Source: Chimonanthus salicifolius (taxonomy: Eukaryota > Streptophyta > Magnoliopsida > Laurales > Calycanthaceae). From it: a stretch of 64,000 bases of DNA. Location of the stretch: positions 18,667,828 to 18,731,827 of the forward strand of contig CM023540.1 in the NCBI GenBank assembly GCA_013350335.1, written 5' to 3'. This document shows, piece after piece, positions 24,301 to 35,628 of this stretch (position 1 is its first letter; every line of letters starts with the position of its first letter). Below the pieces are notes generated by a model, which worked only from the letters and a program-made list of their open reading frames with translations, was not told the origin of the DNA and ran no database searches. The position numbers and the translations under genes were made by a program.

Positions 24301-24460
24301 GCACTGCTTTGATGCTTGACAGTGTGCTTGACAGATTGTCAAGATCCTCATCGAGATTCCATATGGATCTGACTTCATCTATCAGTGAGGATGCCATGGT
24401 TTCGAGTATCACATTCAAAAGAGGGGAAAGAATAGATTCAGCCATGATTGTATTCCGCAA
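21308..24460 (-). CDS. CC-NB-LRR disease resistance protein, NLR 1 (RGA/RB-like)
   Basis: Intracellular immune receptor: in this family pathogen sensing by the LRR and coiled coil releases an ATP/ADP-switched NB-ARC domain that triggers defence. 1050 aa in one exon. Coiled coil at about 7-160, with the DADDVLDE (EDVID-like) motif at 80-87. NB-ARC: P-loop GMGGLGKTT 208-216, RNBS-A FDLRAWVCVSEDFD 231-244, kinase-2 LMVLDDVW 283-290, RNBS-B ILVTTRS 313-319, GLPL CQGLPLAL 373-380, RNBS-D CFACCSIFPKDY 432-443, MHD 500-502. Irregular LRRs run from about 585 to the end. All switch motifs look intact. Met6 (MAESILSPLL, 24445) matches the family's usual MAE start better than Met1. Stop is TGA. No TIR or RPW8 domain and no membrane segment is seen. 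Which pathogen it recognises cannot be told. Confidence 0.95.
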   Translation of the reverse strand: MRNTIMAESILSPLLNVILETMASSLIDEVRSIWNLDEDLDNLSSTLSSIKAVLEDAEERQLKDKAVKDWLGKLKDVAYDADDVLDELTYEVLRSKVDGTTEARKKRKVLSFLSYFTSNPLQFPHHIAQKIKEINSRLDKISKERDYFHLRERDVRSLLEDRVRPPTSSLVDESNTFGRAEDKIRIIDLLMSNDNSNGKNASVISIVGMGGLGKTTLAQLVYNDEDIENHFDLRAWVCVSEDFDLQRLTRDIIESATRSGCNLSGLDPMQRSLEDILRGKRFLMVLDDVWNENHNVGDRLRVPFIVGAQGSKILVTTRSDTVSSSMGAIHAYRLEILPDDHCMALFITHAFANEGSNAYPNLLKIGEKLVRKCQGLPLALKAIGGLLSARRDESYWRSILESEIWNLSVKHDDILPTLKLSYHHLPTHLKQCFACCSIFPKDYIFNKDKLIQFWIASDFISPIEGRRLEEIGSDYFDDLLSRSFFHSNVMEQHAFSSYNMHDLIHDLAQSISNGECFRIEHGKKSHIPEKARHSSLVRNQDMREINVEAFEKSKNLRTFMLVHGSMYSPRFNKEVLCNLVERLSFLRVLDLSIYSTRELPDSICNLKHLRYLDLSATSISTLPESLSSCYNLQILRLKYCHGLLQLPKETRKLVNLRHLDLRDCDKLKCMPQGIGKLTCLQTLSKFIVGRESGYGIGELKSLTELRGEISISQLENVEAAIDVNMKNKTHIQKLALGWSKEYAERNQEDEAASHQAMEILEVLQPTTNLEELSLENYGGTSFPSWMLNTLLSNLVSVHLDGCTRCKFLPPLGQLRFLQDLVIKKMGQVKRIGREFCAIGEIKGFPSLYTLRIEDMDNLVEWCEVEGGDLPHLSSLTIHNCPKLMELPILLSTLNTLKLRTCQQLTTIPLLPSLRELNLQKCNEMLLRSVLHLTTLSSLSIGSFPELVSLPEGLFQHLNRLEHLTIFNCRSLISLPELDTLQGTGVSVPMRILEVRSCINLKSMPKGLRNLTSLEELRIFKCPHIKSLPEEERPPTLQYLGIVDADLGSYI

Positions 24461-24525
24461 GAATGGAAGGAAGACACCACTCTAGACAAACAGAGATGTT
24501 TTGTGCTGCTTCAGTTTGGATACGA

Positions 24526-24549
24526 GTATATAACATTAGTGGATTGACC
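24526..24549 (-). promoter_or_regulatory. Core promoter of NLR 1: TATA box and W-box
   Basis: On the minus strand GTTATATAC (24526-24534) lies about 65-75 nt upstream of Met1, a fitting TATA position for a short 5' leader. TTGACC at 24544-24549 matches the WRKY-binding W-box core TTGACY. The same TTGACC is kept upstream of NLR 2 (42722-42727). Factor binding is inferred only. Confidence 0.45.
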
Positions 24550-27500
24550 TGAGGCGACGACATCAAATCCAAGGACTAAAGATTTAATTAAATATAATAA
24601 GATTAAATCTTAGCTGTATCCGTATGCATACTATAAGTGATTTTTGGGTGGTTGTCCAAAGTCGAGAAGTTGATAGAATATACTCCTTGGATTTAATTTG
24701 AAAATAAATTTCAAGTAAAAAGCCTGTTAAGTTGATTGAGCTGGCATGGTCACATTTGATAAATATGTTGAGCTCAATTTGAACACAACTCATTGGTAGA
24801 GATTTCTTACAAAATCAAACAAATTATTTAATATTATTCCTGATATTCTTGATGTTCTGTGGCAGAATTTGAGAGCAAGATCCAAATATACAACATGACA
24901 AATGTCTCTAGATCTTTAGAAATTTGATTAGCAAATTAATATTTTAATCATTTAATATGAAGTAATTAAATTTTTCTTTGATTAGAAAAAAAAAGTTATA
25001 TATAACAAATAAAATTATTGAGATTCTTCTCTTTATGAGTTTAGATTAGAAGTTATTAACGAAGTTGAAATTTATGTACACAGTATAACTTTTTAAAAAA
25101 TAAAATTTAAATATTAAAAATATAACCAATCATCTAAGAATTCAAACACTTTATTTTTAATACTTTTTTTTAAAAGTTTATTGAAGCTAAATGAATAAAT
25201 TTGGAGAGTCAATTTCCTGGAAAGAACACAGGCCAACTCCTAAAGCTGCTGGTCAAGTCAATATCGTGGGTGGAGTGACACCCACAAGCCTACGCGTGCT
25301 GGAAAGAAAAAACAAGTGAAGTCTTCTTTCAGTGGACAGACAATAGTTTTAATCATGCCAGCGAATTCTTTTCTCTAGTGAGGTGAAGAAGGCTGCAGTA
25401 AAAGTAAAAGAAGAAATGTCTCAAGGATAGTTTGTTAAAAGTGGATGAAAACATTGAACCAAGTTGATTGGGAAAATGAAATATGGGTTGAATCAAATCA
25501 AGCTCAAAAACATTTAAATCGAGTGAAAATAATATGTTATTTCAGCTATCCAGTTGCGAATTGATTAAATTCATTGTCCCTTGTTATTATTAGACAGTCA
25601 ATTTGAGCAGATGAAATTACTTTATTTGATTAGATATCGTCAAAAGAATATAACCTTTCACAAGTGCAACGGTGTTTTGTCAATAGAATCTTCAAACTGC
25701 CGAACGTGCCAAATAATAGAAAACATGCTCAAGCAAGAAATAGAAGAGTTAGTGTGTTAGGCCTTACAAAAATGAGTTGGATCATTCAGCCTTGGCCGTG
25801 AAAATAAATTTCAAAAGGAAAAAACCTGCTAAAATTGATTGAGCTTGATATTTTTAAGCACTTAATATAAAGTGATTAATTTTTTGTTTATAAAGAAAAA
25901 AAAGGAAATTAAATATTAGTTCTCTGAGAAATAAAATTATTGAGATTGTTCTCTTTACGAAGTTAGATTAGAAGTTATTAAAAGAGTTGAAATTTATGTG
26001 CACAGTATAACTTTTTAAAAAATAAAATAAATATTTCCAAAAAATACTTCTCACATGACAGCAGTGAGAGATAATAAAATTCAAATATTAAAATATAAAT
26101 AATCATCTGAACATCAGAAACACTTTAATTTTAATAATATTTTTTAAGTCGCTTTTCCCGAAAGAACGTAGGCCAAACTCCTTGACCTGGTCAAGTCATT
26201 ACAGTTGGTGGGTGGGACCCACACGTTTAAGAAGCAAGAAAAGGTCCTATGATTATAGTGTTCCTCACCCACCGACACACATTTGTGGTGGGTTCACCTC
26301 TTCAAAGAATGTGGTTTAGTGGTGGGTTCGCTTCTTTAAAAGTTTAAATTGACTATTAATTTTGAATACAAAGATATTATATTATATATATGCAAGTATT
26401 TTTCAGATTTTAACTTTTTTATCTCACTTTTTATTTGATCCATTTAAATACTACTTTAATAATTGCACAAAATCTACAAAAGATACATAGAAGTACATAT
26501 ATAACGTAGTTTGTTGCAAATGATCAATAGTAATGATCTATAAAATTATATCGTGATTAGATAAAAGAAGTTATATTTTTTAAGTCTAAAAAATTTACAT
26601 TTGTCTAATGAATGAAATTGTTGAACTATTAAAATCATTTTTATTAATATGAGTATTTATAATAAACTTATTATTAAATTTAAAAAGATTCTCAAATTGT
26701 GATAAAAGTTCTAAAAGGAAAAAAAATCTCACTTTAGTTTATTACTAATCGATTGATTTTTAAGATTTTTTATAATATACCTAAAAACGCCTTCAAATAG
26801 TGTAAACTATTTACAACCGTATATATAATTTTTAAAAAGAAATTAATCTTTATTTAGGATAGTTAAAATTCTTTAAAAAAATTAAAACTAAATAAAAGAA
26901 GTGCCTTTTTAATCCAAAATTCCAAACTAAAACAATAGATTTCAGCCATTCGATTTCAAAATATAATATATACCGTAAAATAAGGGTACATATTTTCGCA
27001 AGAGAGAATTTTTTCATTATGAAAATTCATACTTTTTTTTAAATTCTCGTTTTAATAAAAAAATATTCATATAAAAGCAGCTTTTCAGACTATAGTACTA
27101 AACTGTTGACAACTGCAGTTTTTTTTCATAACATGAAAAAAATGTTCGTATAAGAAAGTTAGAAAAAAAAGTTAAAAAGAATAAAATGTAGTTCGGTAAA
27201 GTGAATAAGAGAAGCTATTTTTATAGAAAATGTTTGTATTTAAAATAAATTTATACAAAAATATTTTGTCAAATTAACAGAAATTTTAAAGATAAAGACA
27301 TTTAAATAATTAAATTTTGGAGACCTTAAAAATAATTTAATTTAATAAAAATGATCAATTGTGGACTAGAACCACATGAATTTATACCCAAACCTGGGTG
27401 CCAGAGTTTGCCATGACAATTTGTCATTTACCACCATTTGTAACTATTTGCATGTGACCGAGCGTGGAGCACAGGTGGAACTAACACGAGTATGATTCAT

Positions 27501-29945
27501 TTAACCGTTTGGACTTTGAATTATATTCCAAAATATCGTTTTAACTAGTATATTGGCCCGATATTCAAATATTGGCAATTCTGATATATTGGTTGATATT
27601 TGCACAATTTTTCTCTCTCCTTTGATATTTTAATTTTTTTAAATTATAGAAAAGCAAAAAAAGTTATGGAGTTTAAAAATGATAAAAAATTGCAAAAAAT
27701 TGTAGGAAAATAATAAAATTAGAACAACTAAAATGTTAAAATTATTTCCTAAATTACAAGAGTGGTTAACTGGATAATCTCTTCTTCACACAACTAATAT
27801 GTTAAACTTATTTCCTAAATTAATGAGAACTAAAAAATTTGGACTAAAATTTCTTAAATGGGATAAAAAAAATTGGTGATTCAAATCAATGATTATTTGG
27901 ATTACGCATTTTGTAAAGAATTGATTGTACATTTGTACGGTTGAACTGTCTTGATGCCTTAATTTTTGTAATTTGCCACTCTCCAGAATTTTTTTGCCGC
28001 TGTATTGATTATATGGATTGGCTATTTGTAAATTTTTTGCATTCATTTACGGTAGACAAAGACATTTATTCCCTTTTAGAAGAGAGAGAGATGAGAAGTT
28101 TCACCCAATTCTCTCCTAAATGTTTGGTAACTAAGATAATGCATATCTAGTCACAGTCATTCACTCGTCACTTTTGGGTAACTGAGAGCATTCATATCTA
28201 ATACAACTCAACATAAGAAATTAATAGGAATATCGGTTTTTTTTTTTAATTAAAATATCCAAATTTCATGCTAATATGAGTTTTTTTTTTAATCCCGATA
28301 TTATAAATATCGACCCTTTAAATACCGATATTATTAACTATGATGAGTAGGTTCCTTTAGCTGTTCTAATAAGAGATGAAATACATTTTTTTTATATATT
28401 TTCATTTTTTCTTTTGTCATTTGTCAAAATAAGGAGATAATTAAATAGCTTTTTAATCTTAATCAGTTCAAATAAATACTAACATGATGTTTTTGAAGAT
28501 ACACCAAAAATCTCTTCTGATAATATTATCTTCTTCAAGAAATGAAAGAAAGAATGTTGATTGGAGCCATATCAATATTTTATTAAATAAAATATAATTT
28601 TATAATGGAGCCATGTCAAGATTCATTTTATATTTCATTATTTCCAATTTTCTTACCAAACTGGAGACAGATGTATAAATTTGGCCGATACGATATGGTT
28701 TTTAAAGGCCGATATATATTGGTCTATATGATATATATCGGCCATATATGATAAATATCGGTCGATATGGCTGATATGTATCAGTTAAAAAATCAGTTGA
28801 TATTCCACTATTTTATTTTATTAAAAAAATGAAAAAATAATAAAAATGTTCTACAATTAAAATATCTCTAATTTTTTATTAAGAATAAAAAATAAATAAT
28901 GACTGATATTTTAAATTCGATCGATATTAGTTTTAAATATATCTAAAAGAAAAAAGAAAACATCAGCCAAAATGAGTGGTGATTAATAGTGACTTTATAT
29001 AGAAAATGGTGAATTCTCACTTTTTTAATGGAAATTTAATGGTGAATTTTCGTTTTTTAATGAAAATTAATTGTGACTTTTTAGAAAAATGATGGAAAAT
29101 TAATTGTTGCTTAATCAAAATTGATAAAAATTTAGTATGACTTTTCGTTTTTTTATGGAAATATATTGGTGATTTTTTTGTTTTTTTATGAAAATTAATT
29201 TTGACTTAAAAAAAATTAATGGTGTCTTAATCAAAATCAATAAAAATTTATTATGACTTTTCCATTTTTTTTTTTATGAAAATTTAATTATGCCAGCGAA
29301 TACTTTTCTCTACTGAGGTGAAGAATGCTGCAGTAACAGTAACAGAAGAAATGTCTCCAGAAAAGTTTCTTCTTTTAAGACACTTGTTTTTCCCAAGGTT
29401 CCAACTTCCTTCAGATACCATCCTCGTGCTTCACCACTTTATTCTCTCCATCTTCACTTTGTTTTCATATAGACCTCTGATATCTAATATATTACTATTT
29501 TATACTTGATATTGTATAATATTAATTAATTAAAAATCTTAATCTAAATTTTATTCATTCATTCTAAACTTAATGCTAGTCATATATAAACTCTCTTATT
29601 TCTCTCCATTTCTGAACCTTCAGTATATATCTTTCTCCTCTATTTTTTTTTTCAAACTTATTACCTGATTTTGAGAAATTAATTTTATTATTTTGAATGG
29701 TAAAACTTGAGAGCTATAAGTTATTTCTTATTTCATAGTTTTTCTTTTTCTTTAGGCTTTTATATGATAAGTTGATTAGAAATACAGTAAAGTAGCTTGG
29801 GAACAAAATTGATATGATGGATGTAATAAACTTGGTAGTCATGATGATGATTTTTTGTAATGGGAAAATTTTGATTCATTTGATAAATCCTATAAAAAAA
29901 TTATGTCCATAAACAATAAAATACTACGACTTAATGCAATAAATT
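24550..29945. other. Long AT-rich upstream region of NLR 1, no gene seen
   Basis: 24550-25560 matches 42720-44215 once the hairpin insertion in unit 2 is removed. 25790-26400 matches 45770-46410. 26855-27650 matches both 48114-51690 (once the two foldback elements are removed) and 52230-53000. 27650-29945 matches 53000-56138 apart from element F5. It holds pre-insertion versions of the F3, F4 and F5 target sites (near 27033, 27165 and 28038). ATATCGG-type repeats lie near 27540-27600, 28290-28340 and 28680-28930. All ORFs are short and unconvincing. Confidence 0.5.
28680..28930. repeat. TATCGGCCGATAT-type dispersed repeat
   Basis: Dense in TATATCGGCC, GATAAATATCGGTCGATAT and related words, with an orthologous copy at about 54900-55150 in unit 2. 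Non-coding. Confidence 0.5.
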
Positions 29946-30440
29946 TAGGGGTGAAACATGGGTCGGATTTTAACTTGACTTGCATGACCTAACTCAAGAA
30001 ATTACTGAATTTGAGTTATATATTTGTATATTTCAGGTCGGGTCGAGTCGAGTTGGAAAATTAAAAACCTGTATAAAATTTGAGACAGATTGGGTTGATT
30101 TTAAATTTCTCAACCCAACCCGACTCGACATGAGTGCACCAAATTACAAAATAAATCTCGAGTTGACTCGGGTAAAAAATTCAGGTTGAATTGGGTTGAG
30201 TAATTCGGGTCAGCCATTTGGATCGAGTCAGGTCGGGTTCAATAAATTTTGACATGAGTTGGATAGCCCAAAAACGTGAAGGCCTGTATGGGCCCTTATT
30301 TAATTTTTAAAGACCCGATACAACTTCAAATAATTTAAGCTCACATGGGACCAAGTTGAGCATGGGCCCTATATTTGTGATTCAGGTCATAGCCTGAATT
30401 GACTTAAGGTCAGAAATGGACCACCCGAGTTACACCCCTA
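29946..30440. mobile_element. MITE-like element with TAGGGGTG ends
   Basis: The left end TAGGGGTGAAACATGGGTC and the inverse of the right end, TAGGGGTGTAACTCGGGTG, form a ~19-bp terminal inverted repeat. The interior is full of GGGTCGGGT and GAGTTGG words and is non-coding. The ends resemble hAT-type plant MITEs, but no 8-bp target duplication is visible. A sister copy at 56139-56613 has lost its right end. Confidence 0.6.
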
Positions 30441-30715
30441 GGCAAAATATAGTCAAGTTAGTGGGGTTTGTCCAAAAAAATGACTTTATAAACCAGCTAT
30501 TTGACCTATATTACTTTACATAGTAGAGCATTGGACAAGGAAGATAAGTCAAATACACAAGTTATGGAGATGCATAAATACACAAAGTTGTATGAATGAA
30601 TTAACCCTAAAAGATAGAGTTTAGAACAATCACAGGTAGCTTCAACCGATGACAAAGTGAGAAAAGATCATATGAACTGATTTGTTATTTAAGTAGAAGA
30701 TTATATACTGCCCTA
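30441..30715. other. AT-rich spacer, no gene
   Basis: Plain spacer, missing from the sister unit: after 56613 that unit jumps straight to sequence matching 30687 onward. Confidence 0.5.
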
Positions 30716-30720
30716 CAAAT

Positions 30721-30915
30721 TGTTGAAATATATTTAGATTATCCTAATTAAAATGTAATTAGGATTCTAGTTTGGATTTACCTCTAATTAAGAGGTGTAT
30801 TTGATTTATAATTAGTTAAGTATTTGGGTTTGATTATGATAGCCCTATGGTCGGATAGAGGATATATATACATGTAATAGTTTAGATATTCTATACAATT
30901 TTCTCTTTTCTAACA
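30721..30915 (+). repeat. 5' LTR of element copy 2
   Basis: 195 bp, TG...CA. It differs from the 3' LTR at only a few positions by eye, suggesting a fairly recent insertion. Confidence 0.92.
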
Positions 30916-32907
30916 TGGCATCAGAGCCAGAATTCATTCCTATTGAGTGAGGCTCAATAATCACGCCTCTTCTTTTCTCCCTCTGCCGGAAATTCATCGG
31001 CAGAGGGAGGGAGGGAGAAACATCTATACGAAGACTTTCTCTCTCTCAAGAACGAAGCCTCTTGGATTCACAGACCAGAAGAATGCCCAAAAATTCTTGT
31101 GAGCATGATAATCAAAGAATTCAGATCAGCCGTTCCTGCAGCCACAGGAACTTTCATCGCCAGCCCTCCTCACCACTTCAGATCTACATCCCCATCGGCC
31201 AGATTACCAGATCTGCAACCGGTCCTCATCATCCATCTCGTTTCCGCACTGCTCAAACCGAGCCAGATCTGCACAGAGGACACGGAAGGACTAGCGCCGG
31301 TGCTCGGCGCAGATTGACCCCGATCTGCTGCTTCCCTCTTTCTCTGAAAGAGATTTGTTCAAGGTCCAGCTGCGACTCAGATCTGTGTGTTTCAAAATCA
31401 CCACCGCATCCTCTCCTTTCTCTTCAATGCAGCCTCTTCTTCTAACGATATGCTGTTCACATCCAGTTACTCCGGCCTCTCGTGGATCGCGCTTGGTGAC
31501 CAGTGCTCAGATTCACGACCGCCCCTCCTTCAATTTCGCCCCTGCTCGCGCTCCAGTGGCCTCTCCTTCTCCACTGTCCGTCTTCAAACAGAGCATTAGA
31601 TTTGCTATCCTCTTCTTCCAACTACGAGTATATTTTCTCATCCTCTTCTCCGACCGACTATTGCTGCTTCTGCCGCTGCCCAGATCTGCTCTCTCGGCTC
31701 AAACACGGGTCTCCTTCTTTTCTCTGCTGAAATACAGATCTTCAATGTTCTGCTGTATCGATCTTGTTTTGTGTTGGATTTCCGATCGGATTTCAAAAAG
31801 GGGGGCTTCCTTCTCTGCACATGAACTTAATCACCAATCCTATGTCGGGATTCCTGGACTTCCGGATATTGGCCTAATCTTGATCTCTCAGACCCTTAGA
31901 TCTGAGATCTGCTTGCAGCCAGGCGACCTTTCACCTTGTTGATTTGGTTTGATCGTGAACAGCCAACAGGCCCAGATCTGTTCACCGTTGCTTGAGCGAA
32001 TGGCCCTAGTCAGTGACAAGCAACCATCCCCTTTCAATCGGTGCTTCACTGGTCTCACACCTTCGCATTCCATTGTGTCTTCAGACGTGGTGGCTTCGTG
32101 TCTGGCTCAATTTAAAAAAAAAAAATGGTCTCAGACAAATTTAACTGTAGGCCATCGTTGGTTGTTGTTGGTGACTTCAATTCTACTCCAGGAGCTCTTC
32201 GATGACCTCACTTACATGAAGTGAAGAACGGACAATTCCATTGTGCAGTGTATATGCATCTCTTGGAGGAGAGCCACCTTTCACTAACTGCACTCCAGAT
32301 TTCACCGATACCCTTGACAGATAATCTTTGCAGAGCTTGTTTGGAACAGAAGATTGCCAAAATTCGAAGTTATTGTGATGCACAACCAGCCCTTCTCTTC
32401 CACTATTAGAGTTATTGAGCGGGATGTCAGGTGCAAATTTAAACAACTCCCTCGGATTGTTGTCGACGGAGGAAATCGTATTGTTGATTCAGGCTTTAGT
32501 CGTTTCTGGCAACATTGGTGGTCTGGGTTCGGACGTTTTCGGTGATTCTGGTTCAAAGTACTTTGATGGCTTCTTGAATTCCAGTTCAAGCCGTTTGGGC
32601 TCTATTTGCTTGACTCAATTTTCTGATCTGTTTATGGTCAAGATTCACTACTTCGGTGTTTCAACTACCAATCATGATTCGTTCCTTTGATGTTTCTTCT
32701 CGCCACAATCTGCAAGTTATGTGCCAAGAAGAAAGGGGGAGAGTTGAAGAAAGGGACACACATTGTCCTTCTCCTCCTACTCAGCTGCCTTTCGAGCAGC
32801 ATTGTTTTGTCGTTTCTCAAAAATGAGACGGCATATTTTGGACACATGTCCATTTATTGTGGAATTCATCCACTCATTTTATCTGGAGGACTGATTCGTC
32901 CCCAACA

Positions 32908-33180
32908 TTTGTTGGCCTTTCATGGCTACAGCACTCATTTGCTGGCCTTTTCAAGGTTACAGCCTCATTTGCTGGCCTTTTATGGTTTCAGCCTCATTTG
33001 TTGGCCTTTCATGGCTACAGCCCTCATTTGCTGGCCTTTCATGGCTTCAACCCTCATTTGCTGGACTTTCATGGCTTCAGCCCTCATTTGCTAGCCTTTC
33101 ATGGTTACAGCCCCATTTGCTGGCCTTTTAAGGCTTCAGCCCTCATTTGCTGGCCTTTATGGCTACAACTATTGTTCACT
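32908..33180 (+). repeat. 29-30-bp tandem repeat in element copy 2
   Basis: About nine copies of a unit containing GGCCTTTCATGGCTACAGCC. Where the unit is 30 bp the frame repeats every ten residues (PSFAGLSWLQ), so the long ORF here follows from the repeat length. Confidence 0.75.
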
Positions 33181-33523
33181 GGCCTTTCCGATCTGATTGA
33201 TCGATGTAATGGCTTCAGTCCCTTATTTTTCAGGTCATTCGTCGCCTGCATTTATCGCATATTGCGATCACTATTTTTGCCGGACAACTGTCTTACAGCC
33301 ACTGTAGTCGTCCGTGCTGAGTTCTTTGTTTCAGGCCGCCATCTGTGTTTGCCGCCTGTCATTTTGCAGCCATTCAACGCTGCCACTTCAACAAGTTTTG
33401 CAGCCAATCAGTGTGCTGCTTCATCAAAGCTTCGTGACCAGTCAGTTGCCACTTTTGCACTTCACCTGGTGTTTCTTCACGTTCCAAGCTTCACGTTCAT
33501 CCACGCTTCAGCTTGCGGGGGAG

Positions 33524-33718
33524 TGTTGAAATATATTTAGATTATCCTAATTATAATGTAATTAGGATTCTAGTTTGGATTTACCTCTAATTAAGAGGTG
33601 TATTTGATTTATAATTAGTTAAGTATTTGGGTTTGATTATGATAGCCCTATGGTCGGATAGAGGCTATATATACATGTAATAGTTTAGATATTCTATACA
33701 ATTTTCTCTTTTCTAACA
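33524..33718 (+). repeat. 3' LTR of element copy 2
   Basis: 195 bp, matching 30721-30915, directly followed by the CAAAT target duplication. Confidence 0.92.
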
Positions 33719-34170
33719 CAAATTACAGGCATAAGAAAAAGAGGTCTAACTCCTAAAAACATAGAGGAAAGAGAGAAAAAAAAGAGCCAAATAAAAAAGT
33801 GGAAGTTATAAAGTCAACTCTAAATAGACGAGAATGTGGATTATAATGATGATAATGATTGGAATTCTTATTTTGCCGCTTGTTATTAGGTGGGTTCAAA
33901 TTTTGATCATCACGTGGTTCGGTAATGATACCATCAATCATAATTAATTAAAGTAAGTCAATCATTTTAAAAAATTAATCAACAATATTCATTTTGAGAT
34001 ACAGTAAGAATATCATATATAAAGATTACCGCAAGTACGAGACAGAAGAGGCCAAATACAGGTAAGGGCAAAACTGATCCACATTTCAATCAACACTAGA
34101 TGTGAAATTCTAATGGGATTCAAAACTCAGAATAATTTGAAATTTGTTTGCTTACGCAATGTTTTTAAAG

Positions 34171-34340
34171 TCTAAGGTATTCAAATTTTTTAGAGTATCT
34201 GACTAAGTCGTTGGAGCATGTGTAAAAACTAGAGGGAGTGACCTTTACATGTTGAGAGTTTAATTTGAACCTAAAACCTCCCACAACTTCTTAGGGTTCT
34301 TAACCGTCAAGCCTTTCCTCTCGGATTCTTGCTAACTTAT
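34171..34340 (-). repeat. SINE-like element, minus orientation
   Basis: The reverse complement shares GTGGGAGGTTTTAGGTTCAA and AGGTCACTCCCTCTAG with 19688-19880. GGTTTTAGGTTCAA resembles a Pol III B box better than the first copy does. The unit 2 copy (58671-58799) is internally deleted. Confidence 0.45.
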
Positions 34341-34469
34341 TTTTGAACTTGATGCTTTTCTTATTGGATTATAACTATAAACACATACAGTGAGCCAAGT
34401 CTAGACTTTGAAGATTTTACAGCCATAAGCTTGGGTGTGACAGACACTTGGGCCCAGGGGTGCAAAATT

Positions 34470-34915
34470 TGGCTTGGTCGAGATATCATCCAATATCTCG
34501 GCTGATAAGTTTCTTTCTCCTCTTTTGCTTTCTTTTTTAAATATCGGTATTTTTTATTATTTTATTTTATCTGAATTAAAAAATAAATAAATAATCCAAA
34601 AGGAAGCTGGATTTTTTTTAAAAAAAAATTGAAAACATAAATATCGGCTGATATCGACCGATGTCTCGGCCGATATTGGGCCGATATCGGCCGAGATATC
34701 AACCCAGGCCCATAACTGTTTTGATTTATTTTAATTTTTTAAAAAAAGACCGATATTAATCATATCGATCGATATCGGACTGATATATATTGCCGATATA
34801 TTGGCCATATTGGCCGAGAAATAGTTTGTACGGCAATACAATACGTATCGGCCGATATAATGTGGTGCTTAAAAACTGATATAGATTGGCCGATACGTTT
34901 TGTATTGGCCGATAT
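34470..34915. repeat. ATATCGGCCGATAT-rich dispersed repeat
   Basis: Many short inverted words (GATATCGGCCGAGATATC, CGTATCGGCCGATATA) are spaced by poly-T/A stretches. The unit 2 copy at 58930-59275 has internal deletions. No frame or terminal repeat is defined. Confidence 0.55.
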
Positions 34916-35628
34916 CTTTACTCCAGTTTGGGCCAGTGGAGCAAGGCTTTGTGTTTCGGGACTTAGATAATCAACTTTTTTTAAGATGGACCACTGCTGT
35001 CCTACTCACTGCCAGGGGCCCATATCAAATCTCTGGATATGTAACAAATGGGCCTGACATTGTAAATTATACCCAGGACTACAAATTAAATACTGGAAGA
35101 TAACATGATTGTTTCTATTTCTCAAGCTACTTATTTTACAGTTGCTTGACCAACATTTGTACATATTCAGTCAGCCAAATAGTTAGGCATCTCCATCGTC
35201 AGTCATGACTAATGGCAGCATTATTAGAAAGTTTTTTTTAATAATGATTTACTAAAAATCATCTAAATCGTATCAATAAAATTATATTTTAAAAGTTATA
35301 TAGTTTAAAGATAAAAAAATAATTTAAACAGATAAAATTTTGAAAAGCTTAAAAATTGTAGTTTGATAAAGTTAAGTTTAGATCCTTTATGCTGTAGCAC
35401 TAGACATTTTATGATACGGCCAATCAGCACTTGTCATGTATAAATTCGATGAATTCAATGAAGATCAATATTTAAAGAAAGACCTTCTCGATAAACTTGT
35501 TACCATCTTATGGAATAGTTCATGTTTTAATATCTTGTTCTCAGGAGACCGTAGAAAGAAAGAAGGAAATTGTTGAGAAAATAACATATTTCAACTTTTC
35601 TTATTATTTTTTTGTAAAAAAAAAAGGA

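Larger units (their letters stand above)
30721..33718 (+). mobile_element. Non-autonomous LTR retrotransposon, copy 2 (LARD-like, 3.0 kb)
   Basis: Two 195-bp LTRs (30721-30915 and 33524-33718) start TGTTGAAATATATTTAG and end TTTTCTAACA. They are flanked by a perfect 5-bp target duplication CAAAT (30716-30720 and 33719-33723). The tRNA-Met primer-binding site TGGCATCAGAGCC is at 30916-30928 and the polypurine tract GCTTGCGGGGGAG at 33511-33523. The interior lacks gag and pol. It shares the AAGAAAGGGGGAGA block, the GGCCTTTCATGG repeats and the TCATTCGTCGCCTGCATTTA block with the element at 8365-11418. The pre-insertion site survives at about 56650-56660 (CCTACAAATCACAGG). Confidence 0.93.
33724..35628. 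other. Distal end of unit 1, no gene seen
   Basis: It matches 56655-56785 and 58291-60165 in unit 2 once foldback element F6 is removed. The stretch 34920-35100 is well conserved in unit 2 (59275-59450), including AGATGGACCACTGCTGTCCT, but the frames there are not kept convincingly, so coding is not claimed. Confidence 0.5.

Noticed and set aside
29318..29509. A 63-codon frame with a sister at 55508-55714
   Set aside because: Indels between the sisters change the frame in several places; it looks like drift of duplicated non-coding DNA.
32857..33540. A 227-codon frame in the second LTR element
   Set aside because: Same reason: it is driven by the 30-bp repeat and ends in the LTR. No recognisable domain.
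34900..35103. A 67-codon frame conserved in unit 2
   Set aside because: DNA is conserved at 59275-59450, but the equivalent frame is altered by indels there, and the start lies in the ATATCGG repeat.
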